Shown here piece after piece: positions 25,239 through 34,264 of a stretch of 64,000 nucleotides of DNA (positions within the stretch are counted from its first letter, which is position 1; every line of letters starts with the position of its first letter). Under the pieces are notes generated by a model that did not search any database, had not been told where the DNA came from, and saw nothing but the letters and a program-made list of their open reading frames with translations. A program made the translations under genes and the position numbers. This DNA is from Streptomyces sp. ALI-76-A. Its GTDB lineage: Bacteria; Actinomycetota; Actinomycetes; Streptomycetales; Streptomycetaceae. The stretch spans positions 1,488,001 through 1,552,000 of the forward strand of contig NZ_JASVWB010000002.1 in the NCBI RefSeq assembly GCF_030287445.1, written 5' to 3'.

Positions 25239-26273
25239 TCAGCCGATGACCACGCAGGACGCCGCGGTCACCTCTAGGCGGCCACCGGGACGCGGCAGGC
25301 CGGTCGCGGCGTCGACGGTGAACCAGGCGACGTCGCCGGAGCGCTCGTTGGCGACGTAGAGGTACCCGTCCGCCTCGGCGAGCGCCCGCGGCCAGCGGCC
25401 GCCGCAGGGCACCGTGCCGAGCAGCCGCAGTCCCTCTCCCTCGACCGCGAACGCGGACAGGACGTCCTCGCCCCGGGTGGCGGTCCACACGAAGCGTCCG
25501 TCCGGTGAGGTGACGATGCCCGAGGGGTAGGCGTCACCGGCCGGGGCGCCGGGCAGGACCGGTGTCTCGGCCAGCGGCGTCAGCGTGGCGTCCACGGCGT
25601 CCCAGCGGCAGACGGTCACGGTCGGGGTGAGTTCGTTGACGACGTAGACGTACGAGCCGCCCGGGTGGAAGGCCAGGTGGCGGGGGCCGGAGCCGGGGCG
25701 CAGGGCGGTCTCCCGGTGCAGCGTCAGGCCGCCGTCGGTGAGCGCGCACACCCGCACCGAGTCCGTGCCCAGGTCGACGCTGACGGCCCAGCGGCCGCTC
25801 GGGTCGGGCTGGACCTGGTGGGCGTGCGGGCCTTGCTGGCGCGCCGTGTGCGGGCCCGAGCCGGTGTGCCGGAGCACGCCGGACGGGGCGTCCGCGAGGG
25901 TGCCGTCCGGGCGCAGCGGCACGGCGGTGACGCTGCCGGAGCCGTAGTTGGCGGTCAGGACGTGGCCCGCGTGGACGGCGAGGTGGGTGGGGCCGTTCGC
26001 GTCGACGGACACCGGCGGGCCGGCCGGCTCGGGCTTGTCGCCGGTCACCCGGTACGCGGCCACCGCGCCCTCGGCCGTCTCGCTGACCGCGTAGAGCGTG
26101 CCGCCGTCCGGTGCGAGGGTCAGGTAGGCCGGGTCGGGCAACCCGTCCAGACTGCTCAGCAACGTCAGCCCGCCGCCGTCCTCTGCCACCGCCGCCGTCA
26201 CGATGCCGGGGCCTCCGGCCGCCGTGAAGGACCCGATGAAGGCCCGCCGTCCCCGCCTGCCGCCGTGTGCCAC
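25239..26273 (-). CDS. lactonase family beta-propeller protein (6-phosphogluconolactonase-like)
   Basis: A 344-residue seven-bladed propeller of the YbhE/lactonase family. RRAFIGSFTAAGGPGIVTAA begins the first blade, DPAYLTLAPDGGTLYAVSE and GPTHLAVHAGHVLTANYGSG follow, HAHQVQPDPSGRWAVSVDLG carries the conserved His and Asp, and PRHLAFHPGGSYVYVVNEL and YPSGIVTSPDGRFVW the later blades. E. coli YbhE hydrolyses 6-phosphogluconolactone; many homologues have other roles. GTG start at 26271-26273 with GAGAGGGGA upstream, though the frame is open 18 codons further. No signal peptide, so probably cytosolic. Confidence 0.88.
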   Translation of the reverse strand: MAHGGRRGRRAFIGSFTAAGGPGIVTAAVAEDGGGLTLLSSLDGLPDPAYLTLAPDGGTLYAVSETAEGAVAAYRVTGDKPEPAGPPVSVDANGPTHLAVHAGHVLTANYGSGSVTAVPLRPDGTLADAPSGVLRHTGSGPHTARQQGPHAHQVQPDPSGRWAVSVDLGTDSVRVCALTDGGLTLHRETALRPGSGPRHLAFHPGGSYVYVVNELTPTVTVCRWDAVDATLTPLAETPVLPGAPAGDAYPSGIVTSPDGRFVWTATRGEDVLSAFAVEGEGLRLLGTVPCGGRWPRALAEADGYLYVANERSGDVAWFTVDAATGLPRPGGRLEVTAASCVVIG

Positions 26274-26814
26274 CGCAGTCCCCTCTCGGTCCGTGCCGTG
26301 GGGTGACGGTAGCAGTCGAACCGGCAAGGTCTAGACCAGGGTGCGGCGTTCCGTCGCGACTCGAGACAGGCGGGACACGGCTCCTGGCGGTGTGTGTACA
26401 GGGACATGGCGGACGTGGGCCGGGCCGCGCCTGTCGGCCTGTTGGTTGTCATGTTGGCCTGTCGCCGGGGCTCGGCGAAGGCGGCGTCGGCGCTTCGAAG
26501 CGGGGCGAGGGCGTGTGCCGGCGTGGCAAGCTCCTCGGGCGGCCTGTTTGGTCGTCCTGGCCTCGGGCGTGGGCTTCAGGGGCAGGTGCGGGGCCGAACC
26601 GCGCCTGGCGGCCTGTGGGCGGCACGGGGCGGGCAACCCCCAGACCGGCATGCCACGTCGGCGCGACGAAGCACCGGCGGGGGCGTGAGGCGGTCGATCT
26701 TCTCCCTGGCAGTCTGGTGTGCAGACCTGCCGATTCACCGATGTGTCGCCCCGGACCGTCGGCGCCGCTCGGCCCGGCCGCCTTGCCGGTCCCGCCCCGG
26801 GCAGCGGCCCAGGC
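26274..26814. other. 541-bp spacer, no gene found
   Basis: Between the lactonase start and the FUSC stop no frame has a ribosome site with a recognisable protein. A GCCTGTCGGCCTGTT-like word near 26430 and related GGCGGCCTGT words near 26540 and 26610 recur loosely. The lactonase promoter should lie at the left end, but no clear hexamers are seen. Confidence 0.5.
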
Positions 26815-28563
26815 TCAGGCGCCTACGAGCGGTGAGCCCGAGGGCGCCCGCAACGGCGAGGCCAGTTCAGCGAGGGCGCGCTCCAGGCCGTACAGGTGCG
26901 CCAGCGCGGGTGCCTCGGCGGGAGGCTGTGGCAGGACGGGCGTGGCGCTCTCCCCCCACGGGCTCCCGGGACCGCCGCCGGGGCCGGTGAGCGAGCCGCC
27001 GCTGCCCCCGCGAGCGGAGAGCGCGCCATCGCTGACCCCGCGAGCCGCGAGCGCACCGCCCCTGGCCTCTCCATCCGCCAGGCCGGCGCCCACGGCGTCC
27101 GCACCGGGTCCGGCGCTCCGCACCGCACCACCGGCCGCCGAACCGTCCGTCAGCGCCTGCACGGTCGCCTCGACGCGGTGGCAGGCGGCGGTCAGGCGGG
27201 TGTCGTGGGAGGCCTCCGGGTCGGTGACGACGGCGACCAGGCCACGGATCTCGCGGGCGCAGTCGTCGAGCAGGGCCAGGACCCGGCGGGCGCGCCGCTT
27301 GCGGCCCAGCATCGGGTTCAGGGGGTGCACCAGCGGGGCGACGGACAGCCGTACCCGGCCGAGGAGCTGCTCCAGTTCGGCCACGCGGGACGCCGGGTCG
27401 GCATGCGCGGAGCCGGCCAGGCGGGCGCCCGCCTCGGCGGTGCAGACGCGGACGCAGTGCAGCGCCCGCTGGATCCAGGCGTCGGTGACGGCGTGCGTGG
27501 TGACGGGCAGGACGAAGAGCACCGCGAGCACCGCCCCGAGCGCGCCCACGCCGGTCTCCGCGAACCGCAGGACCAGCAGGCCGGGATCCAGGACGCCCAG
27601 CAGGCCGTAGAGCAGTTCGGCGAGCAGGGTCACGCAGAGCATCATCCAGGTGTAGGAAACGGCGGCCGTGTAGAAGATGCCGAAGACGCAGGCGGCGAGG
27701 ATCACGGCCGTCGGTGCCGGCGCCCCGGCGAGCGGGACGGCGACGAGCAGACCGAGAGCGATGCCGATGACCGTCCCGAGGACCCGGCGGAAGCCGCGGA
27801 CCAGGGTCTCGCCGCGCGAGGTCGTGTTGACGAAGATCCACCAGGTGGCGCCGACGGCCCAGTACCAGCGCTGTCCGGACACCAACTGGCCCACGACCAG
27901 GGCGAAGCCCGCGCCGGCGGTCGCCTGGACGGCCTGGCGGGTGGTGACGCGGGCGAGGCCGGTGCCGCCCGGCGGCGCGGGGACGGGAGCCGGGGGCAGT
28001 CGGCGCTCGTAGCACCACAGGCCGAAGCGGACGGCCGCCGCGACGAGGACCGACAGCAGGACGGCCGCGTACAGCTCGGGCAGCTGGTCCGTGGTGGCGT
28101 GCAGGAACTGCGCCACGAAGAAGGTCATGAAGGCGAACACGCCCAGGCTGTGCCCGCGCGGGCCCCAGCGCCGCACGTACACGCCCGCGCCGACGAGGGC
28201 GAGGAAGGCGAGGTCGCGGGCGACGGGGTGATCGTGCAGTTCGGCTGCGGCGGCGAGCACGGGCAGGCCGACGGCGGGCAGCAGCGCGGTGGTGACGGCC
28301 TGGCCGCGGACGGTGGCGTCCGTCACGGTGAACAGGGCGAGCAGCGCGGCGAGCCCGCCGGTGACGGCGGCGACGAGCGGGAGCCCGGCCAGCCCGCACA
28401 CGACGACCGCCGCGGCGATGCCGAGCACGGCCCGCACGGCGAACCGCAGCCGTACCCGTCCCGGGTCCGGCGCCACGAACACCCTCTTCAGCACTGCTTC
28501 CCGCTCCCTGGCCTCGGCATGAGAAAGGCGCCGCGGGATCCGCAGCGCCATCGACGGGCTCAT
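26815..28563 (-). CDS. FUSC family membrane protein
   Basis: A 582-residue protein with two blocks of about five or six transmembrane helices (residues 40-170 and 225-345), the second holding TWWIFVNTTSRGETLVRGFRRVLGTVIGIALG, the FUSC/ArAE-like signature segment (only its core is listed here). A long cytosolic tail from about residue 365 is helical, then Gly/Ala-rich with degenerate GGALAARGVSDGALSARG repeats. Relatives are efflux-type inner membrane proteins for aromatic compounds. ATG at 28561-28563. Divergent from an Lrp-type regulator that probably controls it. Confidence 0.82.
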   Translation of the reverse strand: MSPSMALRIPRRLSHAEAREREAVLKRVFVAPDPGRVRLRFAVRAVLGIAAAVVVCGLAGLPLVAAVTGGLAALLALFTVTDATVRGQAVTTALLPAVGLPVLAAAAELHDHPVARDLAFLALVGAGVYVRRWGPRGHSLGVFAFMTFFVAQFLHATTDQLPELYAAVLLSVLVAAAVRFGLWCYERRLPPAPVPAPPGGTGLARVTTRQAVQATAGAGFALVVGQLVSGQRWYWAVGATWWIFVNTTSRGETLVRGFRRVLGTVIGIALGLLVAVPLAGAPAPTAVILAACVFGIFYTAAVSYTWMMLCVTLLAELLYGLLGVLDPGLLVLRFAETGVGALGAVLAVLFVLPVTTHAVTDAWIQRALHCVRVCTAEAGARLAGSAHADPASRVAELEQLLGRVRLSVAPLVHPLNPMLGRKRRARRVLALLDDCAREIRGLVAVVTDPEASHDTRLTAACHRVEATVQALTDGSAAGGAVRSAGPGADAVGAGLADGEARGGALAARGVSDGALSARGGSGGSLTGPGGGPGSPWGESATPVLPQPPAEAPALAHLYGLERALAELASPLRAPSGSPLVGA

Positions 28564-28687
28564 CACAGCATCCGTGTGCCATCTGGCTCAAGCGGCGCCC
28601 GGAATGCTGGACCATTGGTACAGCCATAAGCACTCCGGCTCGTCCAGTGGCGAGCCAACGGACCATCTACGAGGAGGACGACACGCC

Positions 28688-29164
28688 ATGGCCGTGGACG
28701 AGCTCGACACCCGCATCCTGCGGCTTCTGCTGGAGCGGCCCCGCACGAGCGTGCGCGAGTACGCCCGCCTCCTCGGCGTCGCCCGCGGCACGCTGCAGGC
28801 CCGCCTGGACCGCATGGAGCGGGACGGGGTGATCACCGGCACGGGTCCGGTCCTCTCCCCCGCCGCGCTGGGCCACCCGGTGCTGGCGTTCGTGCACATC
28901 GAGGTCACCCAGGGACACCTGGACGACGTGGGCGACGCGCTGGCCGCCGTACCGGAGATCGTCGAGACGTTCTCGATCACGGGCGGCGGCGATCTGCTGA
29001 CGCGGGTCGTGGCGCGGGACAACGCGCACCTGGAGGACGTGATCCAGAAGTTGATCAGCCTTCCGGGAGTCGTCCGCACCCGGACGGAGGTGGCCCTGCG
29101 CGAGCGTGTCCCGTACCGGCTGCTGCCGCTGGTGGAGTCGATCGGGCGGGCCGCCCGGACCTGA
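28688..29164 (+). CDS. Lrp/AsnC family transcriptional regulator
   Basis: A 158-residue regulator. The N-terminal helix-turn-helix reads LDTRILRLLLERPRTSVREY then ARLLGVARGTLQARLDRMER, and the C-terminal ligand (RAM) domain has FVHIEVTQGHLDDVGDAL, EIVETFSITGGGDLLTRVVA and LPGVVRTRTEVAL. Lrp-type proteins oligomerise and respond to amino acids or related small molecules. ATG at 28688 with GAGGAGG at 28671-28677. Divergent from the FUSC gene with a 124-bp spacer, so likely its regulator. Confidence 0.92.
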   Translation: MAVDELDTRILRLLLERPRTSVREYARLLGVARGTLQARLDRMERDGVITGTGPVLSPAALGHPVLAFVHIEVTQGHLDDVGDALAAVPEIVETFSITGGGDLLTRVVARDNAHLEDVIQKLISLPGVVRTRTEVALRERVPYRLLPLVESIGRAART

Positions 29165-29183
29165 CCTTTGACATCCTGGGGGC

Positions 29184-29873
29184 ATGAGCAGCCTCGGTGA
29201 CACCACGGTCCTCTTCGATCTGGACGGCACGCTCGTGGACAGCGAGCCGAACTACTACGAAGCGGGCCGGCGGGTCCTGGCCGCCCACGGCGTCGCGGAC
29301 TACACGTGGTCGGATCACGAGCGGTTCGTCGGCATCAGCACGCTGGAGACGGTCGCCGTCTGGAAGGACCAGTACGGCCTGCGGACCTCCGTCGACGCGC
29401 TCTTCGCCGAGAAGAACCGGCTCTACCTCGAGCTGGCCCGCGCCTCCACTCCCGCCTACCCCGAGATGCGCACGTTCGTGGAGCTGCTGGCGACGGAGGA
29501 CGTGCCGATGGCCGTGGCCTCGGGTTCGTCGCCCGAGGCCATCGACGCGGTCCTGGCCGGCACGGGCCTGGACGCGTTCCTGCGCACCGCCGTGTCGGCC
29601 GACGAGGTCGCCCGGGGCAAGCCCGCCCCCGACGTGTTCCTGGAGGCGGCCCGCCGGCTCGGGGCGGCGCCGGCCGACTGCGTGGTCCTGGAGGACGCCG
29701 CCCCGGGCGCCGCCGCCGCCCACGCGGCCGGGATGCGCTGCGTCGCGATCCCCTACGTCGCCGCACAGGCCGGCGCCCCGGAGTTCGCCACGGCGGATCT
29801 GCTCCTGCCCGGGGGCCAGGCCGACTTCACGGCACGGTCCGCGTACGACTGGCTGCTGCGAACCGCCAGGTGA
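29184..29873 (+). CDS. HAD family hydrolase, beta-phosphoglucomutase-like
   Basis: A 229-residue HAD-IA subfamily protein with all motifs: VLFDLDGTLVDSEPNYYEAG at residues 9-28, MAVASGSSPEAIDAVL, the Lys in VARGKPAPDVFLEAARR, and CVVLEDAAPGAAAAHAAGM. The helical cap and the LVDSEP start match sugar-phosphate phosphatases and beta-phosphoglucomutases. Unlike the HAD gene at 6.1 kb, the second motif I Asp is present, so phosphohydrolase or mutase activity is plausible. ATG at 29184, only 19 bp after the Lrp stop, so the two may share a transcript. Confidence 0.88.
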   Translation: MSSLGDTTVLFDLDGTLVDSEPNYYEAGRRVLAAHGVADYTWSDHERFVGISTLETVAVWKDQYGLRTSVDALFAEKNRLYLELARASTPAYPEMRTFVELLATEDVPMAVASGSSPEAIDAVLAGTGLDAFLRTAVSADEVARGKPAPDVFLEAARRLGAAPADCVVLEDAAPGAAAAHAAGMRCVAIPYVAAQAGAPEFATADLLLPGGQADFTARSAYDWLLRTAR

Positions 29874-29901
29874 TCGGCCGGAACTCGGCACTCCCACCCC
29901 G

Positions 29902-29967
29902 TTGACGCTCTCGCGTCCCCTCCCTATCGTTCGGTCGACTACCCGCACGCTGATCGACATACCGAAC
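29902..29967 (+). promoter_or_regulatory. promoter of the GH127 gene with flanking inverted repeat
   Basis: TTGACG (29902-29907) and TATCGT (29925-29930) are 17 bp apart, a near-consensus promoter 83 bp before the GH127 start. GTTCGGT (29929-29935) pairs with ACCGAAC (29961-29967), placing a possible operator across the start of transcription. Confidence 0.65.
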
Positions 29968-30012
29968 ACTCAGGTCGAGCATCCGTAGCAGTGGACTCGT
30001 GGAGGCGTACCC

Positions 30013-32817
30013 ATGGCACCGCCCCTCTCCAGACGGCACCTTTTCCAGGCCGCGGCGCTCACCGCCGTGACGCCGGCGATCTCGTACGCGGCGAGCGGCC
30101 GGGCCGTCGCCGCGGCTTCGGAGGCACCATCCGTGTGGCCGGTACAACCGTTCGACCTCGACCAGGTGACGCTCGGGCCAGGGCTGTTCCGCGACAAGCG
30201 GCAGCTGATGCTCGACCACGCGCGCGGCTACGACGTGCACCGGCTGCTCCAGGTCTTCCGGGCCAACGCCGGTCTTTCCACGGGCGGAGCCGTCGCGCCC
30301 GGCGGCTGGGAGGGCCTGGACGGGGAGGCCAACGGCAACCTCCGGGGCCACTACACCGGCCACTTCCTCACCATGCTGGCGCAGGCCTATGCCGGCACCG
30401 GCGAGCAGGTGTTCGTCGACCGGACCCGCACCATGATCGAGGCGCTGACCGAGGTGCGCGAGGCGCTCCGGCACGAACCCCGGATCCTCAGCGTCACCGG
30501 AAGGTTCGGGACCGCGGCGGAGAACGTGCGCGGCTCCTGCCAGTACGTCGATCTCCCCGCCGGCGTCCTCGACGGCGCCGCGTCCCTCACCCTGTCGGCC
30601 TGGGTGAAGCCCACCCATGACGCCGCCTGGGCCCGGATCTTCGACTTCGGCGACGACACCACCCGCTACCTGTACCTGGCCGCCCGCAACGCGAACGGCG
30701 TGCCCCGCTTCGCCGTCACCACGAGCGGACCGGGCGGCGAACAGGGCCTCGACGGCACCGCCGCGCTGCCGCTGAACGAGTGGAGCCACCTGGCGGTGAC
30801 ACTCGCGGACGGTACCGGCACCCTGTACGTCGACGGCACCGCCGTCGCCCGGAACACGTCGATGTCCCTCACCCCGGCGGCCCTCGGCTCCCTCGCCCAC
30901 AACTGGCTGGGCCGCTCCAACTACGCCTCCGACCCCGTCTTCGCGGGCGCCTTCGACGAGTTCGACGTCTGGTCGCGCGCCCTGACCGCCGCGGAGATCG
31001 GCGCCCTCCAGGACGCCCGGGCCGCCGACACCGCCGCCGGACGCGGGGACCTCGCGTCGTACGCCTTCGACGAGAGCACCGGCTCGGCCTTCGCGGACGC
31101 CTCCGGCCGGGGCCTGACCGCCACCCTGCGCCGCACCTGGGGCGCGCCCAGCCACCCCGGGTTCCTGGCCGCGTACCCGGAGACGCAGTTCATCGACCTG
31201 GAGTCGAGGACCGGCCCCGACTACACGAAGGTCTGGGCGCCCTACTACACCGCGCACAAGATCCTCAGGGGCCTGCTGGACGCCTACAGCGCCACCGACG
31301 ACGCGCGGGCGCTCGACCTGGCGTCCGGGATGTGCGACTGGATGTACTCCCGGCTGTCGAAGCTGCCCGACGCGACTCTCCAGCGGATGTGGGGCATCTT
31401 CTCCAGCGGCGAGTTCGGCGGCATCGTCGAGGCGATCGTCGACCTGCACACACTCACCGGCAAGGCCGAACACCTCGCGCTGGCCAGGCTGTTCGACCTC
31501 GACCAGCTCATCGACGCCTGCGCGGCGAACACCGACATCCTCGACGGGCTGCACGCCAACCAGCACATCCCGGTCTTCACCGGGCTGGTGCGGCTGTACG
31601 ACGCCACGGGCGAGGAGCGCTACCTCACCGCCGCGAGGAACTTCTGGGGCATGGTCGTACCGGGACGCATGTACGGCATCGGCGGCACCAGCACCGCGGA
31701 GTTCTGGAAGGCGTCCGGCGTGATCGCGGGCACGATCAGCGCGACGACCGCGGAGACCTGTTGCGCGTACAACCTGCTGAAGCTGAGCCGGATGCTGTTC
31801 TTCCACGAGCAGTCCCCGAAGTACATGGACTACTACGAGCGGGCGCTCTACAACCAGGTGCTCGGCTCCAAGCAGGACCGGCCGGACGCGGAGAAGCCGC
31901 TCGTCACGTACTTCATCGGGCTGACGCCGGGCCATGTCCGGGACTACACGCCCAAGCAGGGCACCACCTGCTGCGAGGGCACCGGCATGGAGAGCGCCAC
32001 GAAGTACCAGGACTCGGTGTACTTCAAGAAGGCCGACGGCAGCGCCCTGTACGTCAACCTCTACAGCCCCTCGGAACTGACCTGGGCGGAGAAGGGCGTC
32101 ACGGTCACCCAGCGCACCGACTACCCGCGGGAGCAGGGCAGCACGCTCACCCTCCAAGGCCGCAGCGCCGCCTTCGCGCTGCGGCTGCGGGTGCCGTCCT
32201 GGGCGGACGCCGGGTTCCGCGTGACGGTCAACGGCCGTGCGGTGTCCGGCACTCCGCGGCCCGGGAGCTACTTCACCGTCTCCCGCAGGTGGCGCGCCGG
32301 CGACACGGTCCGCGTCACGATGCCCTTCCGGCTGCGGGTGGAGAAGGCCCTCGACGACCCGTCGTTGCAGACCCTCTTCCACGGCCCGGTCAACCTCGTG
32401 GCCCGCGACCCGGCCACGGAGCACCTGAGGTTCGGCCTGTACCGCAACGCCGGCCTCTCCGGCGACCTGCTGCCCTCGCTCACCCCGGTGAGCGGCAAGC
32501 CCCTCCACTTCACCCTGGACGGCACGGAGTTCGCCCCGTTCTTCGAGGGGACCGAGGACCCCACGCACGCCTACTTCCGGCGGTCCGAGCCGCGGGTGGT
32601 CCTCGGGACGACCGACTCCGGCGTCGCCAACCCCGCGAAGGCCGACGGGACGACCCTGCTGGACGAGATCTGGGCCGGCGCCCCGTTCGCCGGCAAGGAC
32701 GCGCTGGTCTCGCGGGTACGGGCCACGGTGGACGCGTGGGTGTCGGCCGGGCTGCTCACCCGGGCGGACGGCGACACGGTGGTGCGTACCGCGCGCGGGG
32801 CGACCTTCGCGCCCTGA
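30013..32817 (+). CDS. secreted GH127 beta-L-arabinofuranosidase-like enzyme with inserted LamG domain
   Basis: A 934-residue Tat-exported enzyme (SRRHLFQAAALTAV signal). The GH127 fold starts at about residue 45 (FDLDQVTLGPGLFRDKRQL), is interrupted at about residue 160-365 by a LamG/concanavalin-like domain (YVDLPAGVLDGAASLTLSAW ... NEWSHLAVTLADGTGTLYVD), and resumes with YYTAHKILRGLLDAYSATDD. The zinc and nucleophile residues of the family are present: ETCC at 581-584 and TTCCEGTG with Cys653-Cys654. Predicted to release L-arabinose from arabinan, pectin or glycoproteins. Own promoter and terminator are visible. ATG at 30013. Confidence 0.88.
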   Translation: MAPPLSRRHLFQAAALTAVTPAISYAASGRAVAAASEAPSVWPVQPFDLDQVTLGPGLFRDKRQLMLDHARGYDVHRLLQVFRANAGLSTGGAVAPGGWEGLDGEANGNLRGHYTGHFLTMLAQAYAGTGEQVFVDRTRTMIEALTEVREALRHEPRILSVTGRFGTAAENVRGSCQYVDLPAGVLDGAASLTLSAWVKPTHDAAWARIFDFGDDTTRYLYLAARNANGVPRFAVTTSGPGGEQGLDGTAALPLNEWSHLAVTLADGTGTLYVDGTAVARNTSMSLTPAALGSLAHNWLGRSNYASDPVFAGAFDEFDVWSRALTAAEIGALQDARAADTAAGRGDLASYAFDESTGSAFADASGRGLTATLRRTWGAPSHPGFLAAYPETQFIDLESRTGPDYTKVWAPYYTAHKILRGLLDAYSATDDARALDLASGMCDWMYSRLSKLPDATLQRMWGIFSSGEFGGIVEAIVDLHTLTGKAEHLALARLFDLDQLIDACAANTDILDGLHANQHIPVFTGLVRLYDATGEERYLTAARNFWGMVVPGRMYGIGGTSTAEFWKASGVIAGTISATTAETCCAYNLLKLSRMLFFHEQSPKYMDYYERALYNQVLGSKQDRPDAEKPLVTYFIGLTPGHVRDYTPKQGTTCCEGTGMESATKYQDSVYFKKADGSALYVNLYSPSELTWAEKGVTVTQRTDYPREQGSTLTLQGRSAAFALRLRVPSWADAGFRVTVNGRAVSGTPRPGSYFTVSRRWRAGDTVRVTMPFRLRVEKALDDPSLQTLFHGPVNLVARDPATEHLRFGLYRNAGLSGDLLPSLTPVSGKPLHFTLDGTEFAPFFEGTEDPTHAYFRRSEPRVVLGTTDSGVANPAKADGTTLLDEIWAGAPFAGKDALVSRVRATVDAWVSAGLLTRADGDTVVRTARGATFAP

Positions 32818-32833
32818 CGTCCGCCTGCGGTGT

Positions 32834-32882
32834 GCAGGACACCGGTGCCGTGGCCGATCGGCGGCCCGGCCCGGTGTCCTGC
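32834..32882 (+). terminator. long-stem hairpin after GH127
   Basis: GCAGGACACCGG (32834-32845) pairs perfectly with CCGGTGTCCTGC (32871-32882) across a 25-base G/C-rich loop, 16 bp after the stop. Confidence 0.75.
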
Positions 32883-33022
32883 GGCTCCCCGCGACCATGG
32901 TGCCCTCGTCGCCCCGCGTTCCGCATTGCCGCTTTCCGGCAACGTTGACTACGCTCCCCGTGCCGGACGCCGTCAGGAAGGCGTCACCGGCGCGCCAGGG
33001 GTGGAAGGGCGGACGGGGGTCC

Positions 33023-34081
33023 ATGACCGACGCGGGGACGGCTCAGCGCTATGTCGACGGGTACGCCGAACTGCTGGCCGAGGTCTCCGCCACCGGGCGG
33101 CGCCCGACCCGCGCGGAACTGGACGCCCGCCGCGCGCTCGGGGAGCGGGCCGCCGACGACGGCCTCAGCCTGCGCGCGCTCGTCCGGCACCACCTGGAGG
33201 CCACCCGGTCGCACTGGCCCGGTGCCCGCGGCTCGGCGGACAGCGTGCTGGCCGCGGTGACACAGGCCGTGGACGCCTTCGCGGAAGGGTACGAGCGGGC
33301 CCAGCGCCTGGCCGTCCGTCAGGAGGAGGCGGCCCGCCGCGAGTTCGTGGACGACCTGCTGTACGGCCGCAGCGACCTGGGCCGGCTCGCCGAACGCGCC
33401 GAACGGTTCGGGCTCGTCCTGTCCCACGCGCACGCGGTCGCGGTGGCCCGGGGCCCCGAGCCGTACGAGGACACCGCGCCGCTCACCCGCCGGGTGGAGA
33501 GCGCGCTGATCTCCCGCTTCGGCGACCGGCGCATCCTGCTCGCCACGAAGAACGGGCTGCTGATCTGCGTCGCGCCCGGTGACCAGGACGACATGCTCGC
33601 CCACTTCGCCCAGCACGCGCACGAGGCGACGGACGGCACCCGGGTCGCCATCGGACGCGCCCAGCCCGGCGCGGGCGGCGTGGTGCACTCGTACGAGGAG
33701 GCGCTGAGCACGCTCGACCTCGCGGACCGGCTGGAACTCGACGAGCCGGTGGTGCGCGCCGCCGACCTGCTGGTCTACCCGGTGCTCACCCGGGACCGGC
33801 AGGCGATGGCCGATTTGGTGCTCAGCGCGCTGGGTCCGCTGCGGGGCGCCCGGGGCGGTGCGGAGCCGCTGCTGCACACGCTGGAGGTGTACTTCGAGTC
33901 CGGCTGCACGGCCGCGGAGGCCGCCCGCCGCCTGACGCTCAGCGTGCGGGCCCTCACCTACCGGCTGGCCCGCATCCACCAGCTGACGGGATCGGATCCG
34001 TCCGATCCGACGCACCGGTACACGCTCCAGACGGCGGTCATCGGCGCGCGGCTGCTGGGCTGGCCGGGGCAGGAGATCTGA
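33023..34081 (+). CDS. PucR/CdaR family transcriptional regulator
   Basis: A 352-residue regulator. The N-terminal half is helical (residues 1-110, similar to RsbR-N-like sensory helices), the middle has a GGDEF-like degenerate CdaR domain (ALISRFGDRRILLATKNGLL, GVVHSYEEALSTLDLADRL), and the C-terminus is the PucR helix-turn-helix LEVYFESGCTAAEAARRLTL followed by SVRALTYRLARIHQLTG. Such proteins act as activators for catabolic genes. ATG at 33023 chosen because it follows a GGACGGGGG tract. It may control the upstream GH127 gene, but no site links them. Confidence 0.85.
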   Translation: MTDAGTAQRYVDGYAELLAEVSATGRRPTRAELDARRALGERAADDGLSLRALVRHHLEATRSHWPGARGSADSVLAAVTQAVDAFAEGYERAQRLAVRQEEAARREFVDDLLYGRSDLGRLAERAERFGLVLSHAHAVAVARGPEPYEDTAPLTRRVESALISRFGDRRILLATKNGLLICVAPGDQDDMLAHFAQHAHEATDGTRVAIGRAQPGAGGVVHSYEEALSTLDLADRLELDEPVVRAADLLVYPVLTRDRQAMADLVLSALGPLRGARGGAEPLLHTLEVYFESGCTAAEAARRLTLSVRALTYRLARIHQLTGSDPSDPTHRYTLQTAVIGARLLGWPGQEI

Positions 34082-34264
34082 GGGACGACGGCCGGGCGGG
34101 CGCCGGCGAGGGCCCGGCCCCCGCGGGACGGACGGACCCGCCTCTGCCGTGCTCCGGCAATCTTCCCGGCTCCGCGTGCCGCGAGCCGGTCCCACGGTCC
34201 CGCCCCCCCCTGCCGATCGGAGGGCAGGGCGCCGGCGCCGGACGGCTGCGGTCAGGACCCGCCG

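Noticed and set aside
26330..26815. Possible small genes between lactonase and FUSC
   Set aside because: Frames are present on both strands but none has a ribosome site or recognisable protein.
29827..33024. Over 1000-codon open frame on the minus strand opposite GH127
   Set aside because: A shadow of the strongly biased GH127 gene; the plus-strand protein has clear domains, signal peptide, promoter and terminator.
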